From NCBI GenBank assembly GCA_001247695.2, contig LGRX02009947.1, forward strand, positions 23,236-87,235: a DNA stretch of 64,000 nucleotides, given 5' to 3'. Positions 20,580 to 31,712 of this stretch are shown here, one piece after another. The position numbers were made by a program, and so were the translations under genes. Numbering within the stretch: position 1 is the stretch's first letter; each line of letters opens with the position of its first letter. The stretch comes from Cymbomonas tetramitiformis (taxonomy: Eukaryota > Chlorophyta > Pyramimonadophyceae > Pyramimonadales > Pyramimonadaceae). A model generated the notes under the pieces. The model was given only the letters and a program-made list of their open reading frames with translations, did not search any database and had not been told where the DNA came from.

Positions 20580-22334
20580 TTAACAGAAACACATCTCGCC
20601 TGTTGCCTTCTTGGTGTGTTGCCTACAAATTCTTGAAAGTTTTTTGAGGAGTGGTTTAATCTTACCACGAGGAACACCTATCGTGTTGAGGACCGTACCA
20701 AAACGAGGAGGGAGGTATCCCATGAGTGTAAGAACTTTGGGCCATTTCACGGTGTTTATGAAGGGCTTGGAATTTGCATTTGTGATTGTCGTGTCGTGGT
20801 GACCACCATAATAGGACTCCATATCACTCTGATGATAAGGGAGGTCTTGAGTGGGCCACGGACACAACGAAGAGGAAAGTACCTTGTCGCTTTCGTTCAG
20901 AACTTCATCCCAGATATCAGGGCTGACTCCTGTGTATTCTAGCCTCTTCTTCGTGACTCTGGACTTGGGAAGGACGTTAAGGAACCAACTGGCAATCTTT
21001 TTCTGAGTAGGCCTCCAGTCAAAGGCTGGTTGGGTTTCACTGGGTGCACTGTCTATAGCTATGTTAACAACATCCGAAAAGTCATCCTTGTAGCATCCAC
21101 CACCTGGAAGAACGTAGGGGTCATCACCCGTCCAATAACCATGTGGGATAAATGGGATAGTGTTATGCGGGAATCTGAAAACAAGTTTAAAGCCTTTGTC
21201 GAACCATCATTTTTGGTTTTTGGGAGACAGCGGAAGGATCCATGTTCCTGAAAATCCAAGGACAGTGTTGGCCGCTTTATGTCCCATTTCCAAAGTAGTC
21301 ATGACCGCCGAAGATTTGCCCTTATCTTTCCCATCGAAGGGGGGATTTCCATAAACGATTCTGCCAATGCCTGTTATCGGGTCCACGTAGGCATCCCAAG
21401 CGAGACCATCAAAGCCAATTTTCCCATGATGGCAGAAGGGCCTGAGAGCTTTTTTCATTCTTGTGGTGGGTATGCATCTTCTCGAGTGAATTCTAGGGTG
21501 GGCATTTAGAGGGTTGGAGAAAAGTTCACAACCGTTTTTGTCCAGGTTTCTGTCATCCACCAAGATATCTAAGAGGCTTCTTCTGATTGCGTAGCAGTTT
21601 TTAGGATCTCCCGATTCAAACTTACATGCATTGAGTGCTTCATGAATATCGTGTGCCCTATTCGAGTACTCCGCAAGTGAGCATGGGACTGCTTTGTTAG
21701 AAAGGCGGTGCCAGGCCAAAAGTTTCCAAAACTCTTTCTTTTGAACATATTGGAGTTCGGGATATTTAACTGTTCCCGTTACATGGTCCACTTCGGGTTT
21801 GGCGGTCACAGCAATGGTATTCTTTTTTGAACTTGATGGTCGGTACATGCTAGCTTCCGGGAGAGCGTGTAAGTATAATTCCTCATTCATTTCCTGTCTT
21901 AGGTCAGCAAGTGGAAAAAGTTTCGATGGCTGTGTTTTGATGTATGTGGTACCTTTTCCAGGGTTTAGGAGTTTGGGCTTTTCTGAGATTTCTTCAGCAA
22001 TGATTTTCCTTAGTTCGACATCCTGGGTCGTTCTAAGATTATACAAATTATTATTATGTCCTGAGCATTCAAGTTGGATGTGTTCGAAGGTGCATTTTGT
22101 ATTCTGTTGGCAGTAGGGGCAGTTTTCCGTTTCGATTTTCCCCAGTTTAAATAAACGTGCTGGAGAGGCTTGGAGGCCCAGGAGTTCTCTGCTTCTAGAA
22201 GCAGTGAAAGCTTTAGGTGTTATTTTGGAAATGTCTTTAATGGGGGTGGTGTTATTCTCGTTGAGCATCCTCAAGTACTTCCCTTGAGACTGCGTGTAGA
22301 GTTCTCCAATTGTGATAGTGTGAGACGTTGAATT
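20580..22334 (-). pseudogene. LINE-like RT tail fused to NPPF methyltransferase-like domain
   Basis: One minus-strand frame runs from about 22330 to a stop at 20580, broken only by an in-frame TGA at 21207-21209. Residues near the start (IGELYTQSQGKYLRML, then CPYCQQNTKCTFEHIQLEC) resemble the segment after the RT domain of non-LTR retrotransposons, with a C-x2-C-x8-H-x4-C zinc site. A middle region of unknown kind follows. Then GFDGLAWDAYVDPITG and VYGNPPFDG resemble the SAM/amino-group pocket of N6-adenine-type methyltransferases, continuing as FSGTWILPLSP, the TGA, then FRFPHNTIPFIPHGYWTG and PYVLPGGG. The RT catalytic part itself is missing. I infer a 5'-truncated non-LTR element or a captured gene; enzyme activity is unproven. 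Confidence 0.6.
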
Positions 22335-22373
22335 CTTCTAATGTGACTGCGGATATCACCTAAAATAGGGACC

Positions 22374-24970
22374 TCAAAAAAGAATAACGAGAAGGGCAGC
22401 ACCGTAGTATCCCAATATATATATAGTAATGAAAAAGCCAGCACCGTAGTAGTGCTCCACATCAAGAGGACCGGTCTCATGCAAAGCCATACCGTAGCAG
22501 TGAGCCATGTCAAAGCCCAAATCTGCCTGAGCAAGGTCCTGAAAGAGGTCAGGGGGCTCAGGCGGCTCAAGCGGTGGCACATTGTCAGTCACAAAGAAAC
22601 CCTGAGCCGGGATCACCGATTCAACAAATTCATTCGTGGAGAAAATTGACGGAGTCTCCCAATCGAGATCACCACCAGGCGAAGGCAATCCCGCAGCCGA
22701 CAGAGCGTCGGGCACGGCAGCCACCCCCATGATCGAGATGCAAAGAATGAGGGAAAGGAGAAAAGGAATTCCCCACGGCCCAACCGTGGCAGGAAAGCCC
22801 CAGGGCGGCTTCCCACAACCGTAGGTCCTCTGGTCGTCCACGGGTGGCCCGGACACAAATCATGATTGGCCGACGGAGGCGAACCCCGCGGCTTCAGCCT
22901 GAAGTTGCCGTCGGCAAAGTCCTCGTAGTCGTCGGTGTCGTAGCCGGTGAGGTCAACCGGCGCGATGGCGGCGTGGTTGACAGTCTGGACGAACCCAGGG
23001 AACTCACCGTCCGTCGTGGCAGTCACCCGCGCCGATTGAAGCGGCACGGGCTTCACATCCTCCTCCTGCGAGACAGGTATAGCAGGGGCCGGCACGGCGG
23101 ATGCCGATGCCGCCGCACCACCTGCCGGAACCTGCTCCTCCGGCATGTTCCCCGCTGCCGCGGGGCCGCACACCAGAGCCGATGCATGCGGCTCGAGAAC
23201 CGCCGTGGTGGGAAGGATGCGTGGGTGTAGTGCACCTTGCAGTTTGCCGCGGCATGGACCTCCGCGGCGAGATCGTCCAGCCGCTGATGAATGTCGTCAC
23301 CTGCGGGCTCGTCAGCAGGCTGCTGCGGCTCTACCGTGAAGCCGTAGGCGGACACGTCGATCCCGCCCACCGCACCCGCACAGAGCACCGCAGGCGGCCC
23401 GTACGTGGAGGCCGCACTGGCAAAGGCCTCCGCCCCATCGTCTGCCGCCTGCTGGAACAGGGCGCACATGGCTAAAGCCCGCACCCCCTCCGCGTCCTCC
23501 TCGTCGATGGGAGTGCAGAATGCGGCAGCCGAGTGTGGGGGATGCTGACGCCCACCCAATGGACAGTCGCGGTAAAAGTGGTATTGCTCACCTTTTCCCG
23601 CCTTCTTGCACCTTCCGCAAAAGGGCTTCGCCTTTTGGTCGTCACGGTCGAAACCGACCGCAGGCAATGGGTGCGTGCCGACACGGAATCCCCGCTGCGC
23701 ACCGCGCTGCTGCTGCTGCCGCTGCTGCCGCTACGGCTGCTGCCGCTGCTGTTGCGCCGGTGGCGCGTCCGTCCCGCGCTGCTGCCGCAGCAAGGCCTGA
23801 AGCTCGTTGATCTTGTCGAGGAGAGCGCCGTACTCCGTGCTGGAGAGCTGTGCAGAGATGCCGCTCTTGCCCGAAACCGCCTTCCCCGTCTCCGTCTGCG
23901 CCCAAGCCTGAAAGATCTCTACCACAAGGGAGCGGAGAGACGCCAAGGAGACATGCGCGAGATCGGCCGCGAGAGGATACCGCACCTTGACCGCGGTGTA
24001 AAACACCGGGTCTAGCCGGTTGTACAGGGAGAGCTTCCTGGTCTCCTCGGTGGGCGTCCAATCCGTAGCTTTGTTATCCCGCACCAGACGCTGTTCCCTG
24101 TTCCCGAGCCAAGATGGGCTGCGGGTCAGTGTCTGCGGGATAACGCAACGCGGCGTGCTCCTCCTGGTGCGACTCACGTAGCGCCACCGGTACGCAGCCC
24201 TTGATGATGTCCACAAGAGCTCGCCGTCCATCACGGTCAGACGAAGCATCGGTGCTAGTCAGCCAGACGTAGGCGTTGCTGTGCTTCTCGACAACCAGAG
24301 CCAGAACGTCGTAGAGCAAGCCGTTGACCTTGGTCACCACACGAGCCAGAGGGTCGTCGAGGTCAAAGGACGCCAACTCCAGCCCAGACGAATGAAACTC
24401 CGTACGCAGCTGCACCACCAGCTCGGAGAGGAGGCCAGCGTCGTCCGTACCCCTGAAGTGGTGCTTCTTGTCACCAAGGACATCCTCGCGGACACCCTTA
24501 GCCCATTGGCGGTGAAGACGCGCTTTGTAGATGTCGTCGACCAGCTTGCTCTGCTCCTGCAAGTACTTCCTGGTCGCCACGTCTGCATCTTCGTTGGAAG
24601 TCGGAGCAGTTGGCGTACGCACCGTCGGACTGTTCCGAACCCCGTCTAATAGCCTCAGTGAGGCGTCGATGTCACTGTCCCTGTCTAGGGACTTCTTTGC
24701 TCGGGTCAACATTCCCATACTCTGAAAAGCCAGAGGGGAGGTGGTACGCAATCGCGCGGTTGGGTCTGGTAGCGGAAAAATGGTAATGTCCAGCAACGGA
24801 GAGGAGCGAAGAGAGTGGAGCGGCGAGGGGCACCCGATGTCGTCGAAGTCGAAGGTGTCGCGAACACCAGCCCAAAGAACAGTAACCAGCAGGGCCAGTG
24901 CCGGTGCAAAACTGAACCTGAACATTGCTAAGACTAGTCCGTAACGAGGAGCGGTCCCCATGGTCGCCAC
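22374..24970 (-). pseudogene. Copia 2 gag, nucleocapsid and membrane segment
   Basis: Read leftwards from 24970: a hydrophobic N-terminus (FRFSFAPALALLVTVLW), the capsid region (ALVDIIKGCVPVALRE, then WTPTEETRKLSLYNRLD after a frameshift at about 24120), a Gln-rich spacer, and a zinc knuckle CGRCKKAGKGEQYHFYRDC (C-x2-C-x9-H-x4-C) at about 23580. Next come the linker TTDGEFPGFVQTV and, after another shift, a membrane segment WGIPFLLSLILCISIMGV at about 22700-22770. At least three frameshifts separate the parts. The capsid is clearly homologous to the gag at 61.5-62.8 kb (ALVDLIKGCVPPAVRQ). Confidence 0.7.
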
Positions 24971-25110
24971 TCCCAGTCGCTCACCGCAAACAACTCACAC
25001 CATAATTCCTAGTCGCACCCAAACGCGCCTGGCGCACCACCTCTCCAAGCGGTCGTTTAGCCAATCATGGCCAAATTAGCAAGTGGAATAAAAGCGTGGA
25101 CACGACCTAC

Positions 25111-25360
25111 TGGAATATCCTAGTTCACTAGATATCAGAAACTCCCGAACTGTGTGGATAAACTCTCATAAGATAAATAAACCCTAAGCTAGATATACCC
25201 GGAACGTTCTCGGACGGTTTCGGAGTCTAGCCTACCTGTGACACAGCGTGTGTCACAACACGAACCTATAGATCAATCAACAGTCCAATGTTGGCCTAGG
25301 AGTCTGTCATATGGGCCTGATAGGTTCCCGGTTAGGGCTGCCTATACAGATTTCAGCACA
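25111..25360 (-). repeat. Copia 2 5' LTR
   Basis: 250 bp, partner of 19403-19655. On the minus strand it reads TGTGCTGAAATC to GATATTCCA and is followed by GTAGGTCGTG, the candidate primer binding site. Confidence 0.95.
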
Positions 25361-25781
25361 CTTTACTTGAGTTCCGTAATATTTCCCGTCGGAACGTTTT
25401 CGCTCTAGGACCTTGCTGACATGCGGTTCCTAGCGGTGGGGTGTTGTCGCGCCCTTTTTCTTTACTGTGTCCACTTCCATTCTGAGAGATTATAGCGCGT
25501 TCAGCTGTGGCTGCAGTCGCAACTGCTTTTGCGCCAACTAGCCTAACTGCCTCGAGCAGGGTTTTCGACAATACTTGAGAGTCTGTGAGATTCGAAAGTT
25601 GTGATTCCGCTGGTATGTCTGCCTCTTCCTGTCGCAGCGCGGTAAAATTTCTTTTCGTAATCTTGAGTATACGCAGAGCTGCAGTCGCGCTGCTTACTGT
25701 CTGTTGTAGATGGACCTCTAGATTCTCTAGTAGTGGCTCAGCTGCCAGCTTATTCCTGCCGTAAAGCGGCATACTGAGCAC
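25361..25781 (-). pseudogene. Unidentified ORF split by Copia 2
   Basis: A minus-strand frame starts at 25781 (MLSMPLYGRNKLAAEPLLEN) and encodes about 140 residues up to the insertion site. It is helical and Ala/Leu/Glu-rich (possible coiled coil). If Copia 2 and one CTTTAC are removed, the frame continues for about 39 codons (VARQRVDCSGTEQ...) to TAG at 19278-19280. No domain is recognised; it could be a host exon or a gag-like ORF of an older element. Confidence 0.4.
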
Positions 25782-26745
25782 CTGCTCGTCTCAAAACGCG
25801 TCACATATACAGTTTATCAACCATAAAACAATAATTGGGCCACCAAAAATCCATGATTTATCGCAATAAAAATTTCATAAAGGCGGCAGAATTAAGGTGG
25901 ACGCGTTGGCGGCAGAGCCGGAGTCCCTGCCACATAATGTATACTAGTTGATTCTAGAGATATGTATGCTTCATATGACATGCATTTACGCACTTTATCA
26001 TCGATACCCCTTCCGTTGGACGGTGTTGAAACACGGAGGAGAAGGCTTCCAATACTGTTTTGAAATATTTCCCAATTGCCGCAGGTGATGAACTCGGGAA
26101 AGGATGAAATTGTGGATCGTGATTTACGAAAAACCTTCGAAAAACCTAGACCGTGGTATCCTATACAGGGTGTCGTTAGGCTGATAGCTACGGCTTATAA
26201 GGTCTAGATCGGACGGGTTATTTGTAAAACAACCTCGGGCTTATAAGCATTACAAGTTGCCACCGAGGTGAGAAATCGCATGTCAAAAGTGCAGACGTGT
26301 TTCACACGCAGTGGAACCACATTACTTCGAGTTGGGACCGTCGCATCTCAAGTGTACGATTGCACACCATACTAGCCACTTGCACATCCCTCTGTTACAC
26401 TCTCCACTTTACGTTTTCGGCAAGTGGTCAAATATTGAGGTGAAAGTTCGTCACTCCATATTAAGCTTACTCTCTCATTGAAATCTGGCCACGTTTATCG
26501 TTTTGGAGTTAGGGTTTTGCATACGCCAAGAAAACACTTCTCTCAAAAGAGCAAACAACCGTGCACTTTTCACCAACGTAGTAAAGTTGCAGCAGAATTC
26601 ATAAGTCATTAACCAAAGTTCTACAAGAATACCACTTTCGCCCCTTCGAAGAGGATCGAAGGTGCAGAGCATTTCACAAATGTTGAAAAGGAGCTATCAA
26701 GGTTTCAGCACCTCTTCGTCGACTCAAGCGTCACCTTGCCATATC
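25782..26745. other. Intergenic, nothing recognised
   Basis: AT-rich sequence between the split ORF and the BOLA2-type gene. No exon with matching splice phases was found on either strand. Confidence 0.4.
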
Positions 26746-27819
26746 TCACGCGCACTGCGAGCTGTATTGCTCCGGGGTCAAGAGCTTTTTTATGGAAAGG
26801 GCATGAATAGTTTTCATTTCTTCGGCCAGTGCGTTATTGACCTAACCACACACGCAACACACTGTCAGAGAAGCTCCCGTAACGTGTGAACAACTAGCAC
26901 TGCAAGTTACTTTGAGCTTAGAACGAATAACACGAGTCGAGCTAAGATGTTCTTGAAGAAGAGGGGCACAGATAGTCAATGGCACACGCTATTGATGGTG
27001 CGATATTGACTGGTGAGAAGGGGCATACCAGCCGGTGCTTCTCGAGAGGTTTCTTGCCTTCGAAAGCACTGGAGACTAGAAGCACAACATCGAAGCTAGA
27101 ACCACATCTGCGAGAGCACAAGGCAAGTATCCACTTGCTGCCATCCTTATTCAAAAGTTCAAATTGAGCATCGACACGTCTTGTTGGACCAAAGACTCTT
27201 TCGATGAAGCAAATTGAACCCAGATCAAAATTCTTCCCAAACTTTTATACCCGTGATGAGGGATAGGACCCAACATAACTTCAAGAATTAGTGCGTATGC
27301 TCGACAATCTGGCCTCCCCTTTGATGTAGTCCCAACAGGATAATGATCCGCGCAGTGCTTGTCTCTCACCACAGGCAAATATACGCAGATGAAAATATTC
27401 ACGACTCCTAGTTCCGATCCAAGCATTTTGCGTTAACCCATTTACAAGTTTGAATAGGCATGCTGTCATGCCTCTACATAGCCCAACAGCTCTTCACAGG
27501 CTACGGACCCGCCGGAAGTGTCTTCCACGGTCTTGTAGTTCCAGGTCACGAGTCGCCAACCAAACCCATATCAAACAAAACACTTTTCTCAGAAGTTTTG
27601 CCAAAAAGATTTTGTCTACTCAGAAACTTCGGACCCATGTCAACCTTAAACTTCCGGCAAGGGGGTTTAAGGGCTTCCAAACATCCGGGAAATAAATAGT
27701 CCTGGACGCAAGTTGTCCCCACTCGAGGGCACTTAGAGGAATAGTTGCTAACCCACCACGTTTGTAGCTTCTAAACGCTCTCTGAGAATTTTCTCTATGT
27801 CGTCCTTTGAATATGCCAT
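26746..27819 (-). CDS. BOLA2: BOLA2/FRA2-type BolA protein, four exons
   Basis: Exons at 27757-27819, 27509-27531, 27029-27107 and 26746-26841 (stop included), with GT-AG introns of 225, 401 and 187 bp and matching phases 0, 2, 0. The product is 86 residues: MAYSKDDIEKILRERLEAT, then VEDTSGGCGSSFDVVLLVSS, the signature FEGKKPLEKHRLVNNALAEE and IHALSIKKLLTPEQY. The length and the FEGKxxLxxHRLVN motif fit cytosolic BOLA2/Fra2, which with a monothiol glutaredoxin binds a 2Fe-2S cluster and takes part in iron sensing and cluster delivery. The Cys of GGCG is at the position of the variable cluster-loop ligand and the His of HRLV is the invariant ligand. Exon 2 is only 23 bp. Confidence 0.92.
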
Positions 27820-29831
27820 ATTTTCCCTTTTCGTTGTATATTAACAGGGGAGAGATGGATTCTGTCCTTTAAAAATGTTTAAAATTGGTGATGCTTCGGC
27901 AGAAACACGGCAGAAAACACAAACCATAAAACTCAAAACATTGTCGAGACTGTTGAACTGTTCATCTAAAAATCCTTATGCACAATACACCCCTGCTAGG
28001 CCAGTCGATCTAAAGATCTCCACTAGGCCTGTGACTGACACTGTGTGACATACTGACGTTTGCGAAACTAGTTCTCGGGCGTTGGGGGATAAACCCCCCC
28101 CCATTTCCCTCCGCGCCCCTTTCATGTTTCACTCATGGCACGGGATCGGGGCGTACACATGGCACCCCAACACTTAGGCCTACAGTACTTGCCAATCTTC
28201 CAATACGGGTTGGACATTCGCTCTGGTTTTGCTACTCTTGTCCCCAGAGCTTATGGACGAAAATAAACATTTAGGGTTTGTAACTCTGTGGGGTCCATAA
28301 GTCCATTTCTCCGAGCCTCTTCGATCAACTGTAACGTCGACCCTCGCGTGTCGCAGGCCGCGCAGCGGCCGCGCTCGGAGAAACTCTGGGAACAAGTTAG
28401 TATGAGCAGTATGGCAATTCGCCCTTAAGGTGTTAACAGTTGGGGGGGCTTAGCAGTATCCTACGGCCCGTATGTGGGCCTTTTTACGCGTATCATACAA
28501 CATACGTAGGATACGCGCGTATCCGGGTTTGCCGTATCATATGCGTATGTTGTATGCGACCAATAAGGGTAGGATAGACTGTGATGACATGACAATGACA
28601 TGACACACTCGACATCGACATCGACAGCGACAAGCGACAGTCGACACTGATGACACACCGATGACACTGTAAGCAATATTTGAGCAATATATCGCATATC
28701 GCGAGATGTGATGACGTGGCAGAGTCGAGGAATATTGTTGCAAAGCATATTTTATGACGTGGCTCTCACATGCTCCCTTCGATTAATCGAGGACTGATGT
28801 GTCAAAAGTATATCATGAGGAGGTGCTAATTAGCCCCAATATGTCCTGAGGGAGCGTCAGCGACTATATACTGATACTCTACCATGCGCTGGAGCCAATG
28901 ATATGGCCTATATAAAGGGATATTAGACGACTACGTGTATCTACATATAAAGATATATATGTCATATTATAATACATATATGTCAATATATTATGGGGCA
29001 CATAATATAAATACAATATAAACAGTTTTGCCAATATTTATATTACACTAGAGCTGCCCAACTTAAACTGGTCCGTTCATATACGATTCCAGAGATCAAA
29101 ATACGATACATTCGTTCGATGCTCCCCAGGAATCTCTTCGGAGCTTCCGATGTTCCCGATCCGAAAACATTGGACGGCTCAACTTGAGTGGGGCACCCCT
29201 ATATTACACGCCCCTTGAAATTTATTTCCTGTGTTTGCACGATTTTCTATAATTTCACATTTGTTTTTTTATTATATACCAATTCCAGCAACCTTTGTTT
29301 ATAGCAAATATATCGGACATCCTGGCACTATGTCTATCCTGCCCCCCCGCCCCGCCCCGCCGCGTTGGTGCTGGTGCTTGCTGCCGATGCCGATATGCTT
29401 GGTGGTCCCGATCTGATTGTATCTGCATAATATCTGCATCTATAATGCAATCAAATTTTACTTTCAGTTTTGGCTATTTATATTCTTTTATATGGCGCTG
29501 CGCGCGCTGGCACATTGTAAATAAATAATTAAATTGCTATATAACTATTACGACTGTGTGCCGCTAACATATTCGGCGGCCATATATTCGGCGGCTATAA
29601 TATTGGGAGAACTATTTATATACATGGTCGACGATAAGACGCATTATATGTTGACATATACTCACCTGCGCTGGTATAATATTTGTTTTGGGTATGGGAC
29701 TTCAGCCTCGGAACCTCATCGTCATGATTGTGTCGCTTCGCTTGGCCTGAATGGAATGTGTTTGACTGCCGGGAAAGTGGAAATATACGATATTCAAGAA
29801 TTACTCGCCCTTAATAGGAAGAGAGTCTCCC
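27820..29831. other. Intergenic between BOLA2 and kinase
   Basis: No exon recognised. CATACAACATACG and CGTATGTTGTATG (about 28495-28555) form an inverted repeat. A GATGACGTGGCA box (about 28708) lies upstream of a TATATAAAGG (about 28910), the same pair of motifs seen before Copia 1 gag. Bases 28900-29040 are very AT-rich. Confidence 0.4.
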
Positions 29832-31712
29832 ATGATGGGGGGAGAAGCGCCCACGCCTCGTCATTCAAGAAGCCGAAGTTCAACCCAATCGTCCTGTGAC
29901 CTATCATATGATGTTGCGGAGTTGCTCAGACCCAGGCGAATTAGCCAAATACTTCCCTCTCGTGAATCTGAACCCGACGATCGCGTTCTGAGCACATCGT
30001 ACTCAGGTTCCAGAAGTGACAGGCACTTGACAGGCATTCCTCACAACAACTTCATCGAAGACGCTGCGTGGTCAGGACTCGACGGTAGAACTCTGGGCGC
30101 GAGATGCAAAACTCTAACCTCAAGTCTAATGAACAAATTCTCCAACAAGTTCGACCTTACCATCTTGTCTCACGACTCTTTAAACAACAACTCCATCCGA
30201 CCAGTTGCCACCACATTCACTGAGCTGTCTTTGCCACAGCCGAAGAACACTCCTCGAACGGAGGGGGCCAACGCTTTCGACGCCTTGTGCGATACTCTTC
30301 CGAAACCTCGAGGAGCTGCCGCGCTTTCTATCTTGAACGTCGTCAGTGGCAGTATCCGCGAGACTCTAGGAGTATCCGAGCTTTCGAGCTTAGGTGCCAC
30401 AGTCGATGAACTCCAAACATCTCCTAGTATGAAGGAAACTCAAGTGTCTCCTCGCTCACCTTTCGAGAACACAGATTTTGACTCCAGTTTTCAAGTTGTT
30501 CCCGAGCTCAGCGCGGCGAACAGCAGGGCGAAGCGTATAGTGACCGGTGACAGCTCTGACGCTCCAGTAACGTGGAGCAAACCACGATTGACAGAGTTGG
30601 TGCCACCGGTGGACAGATTGGTCCCCTTAAGAACAACCAGTCCCGAATCTGTCAGCCGCCTTGAAAATCTCTGCGATTTGAGTATCCAGTTTCCCAGCAA
30701 GACGAAGAAGAGGCAGTTCCTAGTGACAGAGGCCGGCTTGGAGAAGGTCGCCGCTTACGACAGCTTCAGGCCTCAAACCAGAGGCAAAGAGATGTCTTTC
30801 AAGGTGTGCGCTGCCGACATCAAGGAAATCAGCACGCTTGGCGCCGGGGGATGCTCGAAGGTTACCAAGGCGTACGATAAGGTAAATCAGCGGGTCGTCG
30901 CCATCAAGAGATTCAAAGAAACGGGAAGTCAGAATCGGCAGCTCGAGAACGAGATTCGCTTGCTGGCCGACTTGGAGAAGTGCCCGTCCATTGTGTCTTT
31001 CTATGGCGCATACGTCGACCCCTCGGAGCATATGGTAAAAGTGGTGCTTGAGTACATGGATGGAGGGTGTCTCGGGGGCCTCATTGCGCGTTGTGGAGCC
31101 TTGCCTGAGGAGTGTTTAGTTCTAGTGGCGGACTCTATCCTCTCGGGTCTCATCTTCCTGCACCGTCAACGCCACCTTCTGCACCTGGACATCAAGCCAC
31201 AGAACGTCCTCCTGAGCCAACGAGGTGAGGTGAAGCTGACTGACTTTGGAACAAGCTCCACACTGCACGACTGCGACCTGGAAGCCCTGGCCAGCAGTTG
31301 CCAAGAAACTCCAGAGAGTACCCAGCGCGTGCTTGGCTCAGTGTGCTACATGTCGCCTGAACGAATCGGCAACAGTCGAGGCACCGCTGCAGACGACGTG
31401 TGGAGCTTCGGCATGACCCTCCTCGAAGCTGCCTTAGGAAGATATCCCTATAACACTTCAAGTGGACCCTTCGACCTTCTCCTCCAGATCGCACAGGAGG
31501 ACCCGCCACTGCCTAGCCGCAAGACGCATTCTCCAGAATTTTTTGACTTCGTGGACTGCTGTTTGCAAAAAGAAGCAGACAAGAGGCCTAGTGTTACACA
31601 GCTGTATTCCCATCCCTTCATTCAACGCCGAAAGTCTCGTTCCTTAACTGCCCAGCGGCAAAATTCTTTGAGCTCGTTTCTTCAAAACAACCCGGGTGGC
31701 GTGTGGAAATAA
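29832..31712 (+). CDS. MAPKK-like (STE) protein kinase
   Basis: 626 residues without introns; two ATGs in tandem (29832, 29835) start the frame. The first 320 residues are Ser/Thr-rich, probably disordered and phosphorylated. Kinase domain: glycine loop LGAGGCSKV (about 336), VAIKRF (catalytic Lys about 358), ENEIRLL (helix-C Glu), HLDIKPQNVLL (about 450), TDFGTSS (about 472), YMSPERIG (about 508), DDVWSFG (about 520) and a C-terminal HPFIQRRK. The pattern is closest to MAP kinase kinases. The HRD Arg is replaced by Leu (HLD), so it is a non-RD kinase, and the activation loop (about 32 residues between DFG and SPE, rich in Ser/Thr) is longer than in classical MAPKKs. Substrate unknown. Confidence 0.88.
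   Translation: MMGGEAPTPRHSRSRSSTQSSCDLSYDVAELLRPRRISQILPSRESEPDDRVLSTSYSGSRSDRHLTGIPHNNFIEDAAWSGLDGRTLGARCKTLTSSLMNKFSNKFDLTILSHDSLNNNSIRPVATTFTELSLPQPKNTPRTEGANAFDALCDTLPKPRGAAALSILNVVSGSIRETLGVSELSSLGATVDELQTSPSMKETQVSPRSPFENTDFDSSFQVVPELSAANSRAKRIVTGDSSDAPVTWSKPRLTELVPPVDRLVPLRTTSPESVSRLENLCDLSIQFPSKTKKRQFLVTEAGLEKVAAYDSFRPQTRGKEMSFKVCAADIKEISTLGAGGCSKVTKAYDKVNQRVVAIKRFKETGSQNRQLENEIRLLADLEKCPSIVSFYGAYVDPSEHMVKVVLEYMDGGCLGGLIARCGALPEECLVLVADSILSGLIFLHRQRHLLHLDIKPQNVLLSQRGEVKLTDFGTSSTLHDCDLEALASSCQETPESTQRVLGSVCYMSPERIGNSRGTAADDVWSFGMTLLEAALGRYPYNTSSGPFDLLLQIAQEDPPLPSRKTHSPEFFDFVDCCLQKEADKRPSVTQLYSHPFIQRRKSRSLTAQRQNSLSSFLQNNPGGVWK

Larger units (their letters stand above)
19403..25360 (-). 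mobile_element. Copia 2: complete LTR element lacking Copia pol
   Basis: Near-identical LTRs (19403-19655 and 25111-25360) begin TG and end CA, and CTTTAC is duplicated at 19397-19402 and 25361-25366. On the minus strand it encodes gag with zinc knuckle and a membrane segment, but protease, integrase and RT motifs are absent. Their place is taken by an ORF with a LINE-like RT tail and a methyltransferase-like domain. The element is therefore non-autonomous or has suffered an internal replacement. A hairpin and purine tract adjoin the 3' LTR (19656-19676). The candidate primer site GTAGGTCGTG after the 5' LTR is shared with Copia 3. Confidence 0.85.
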
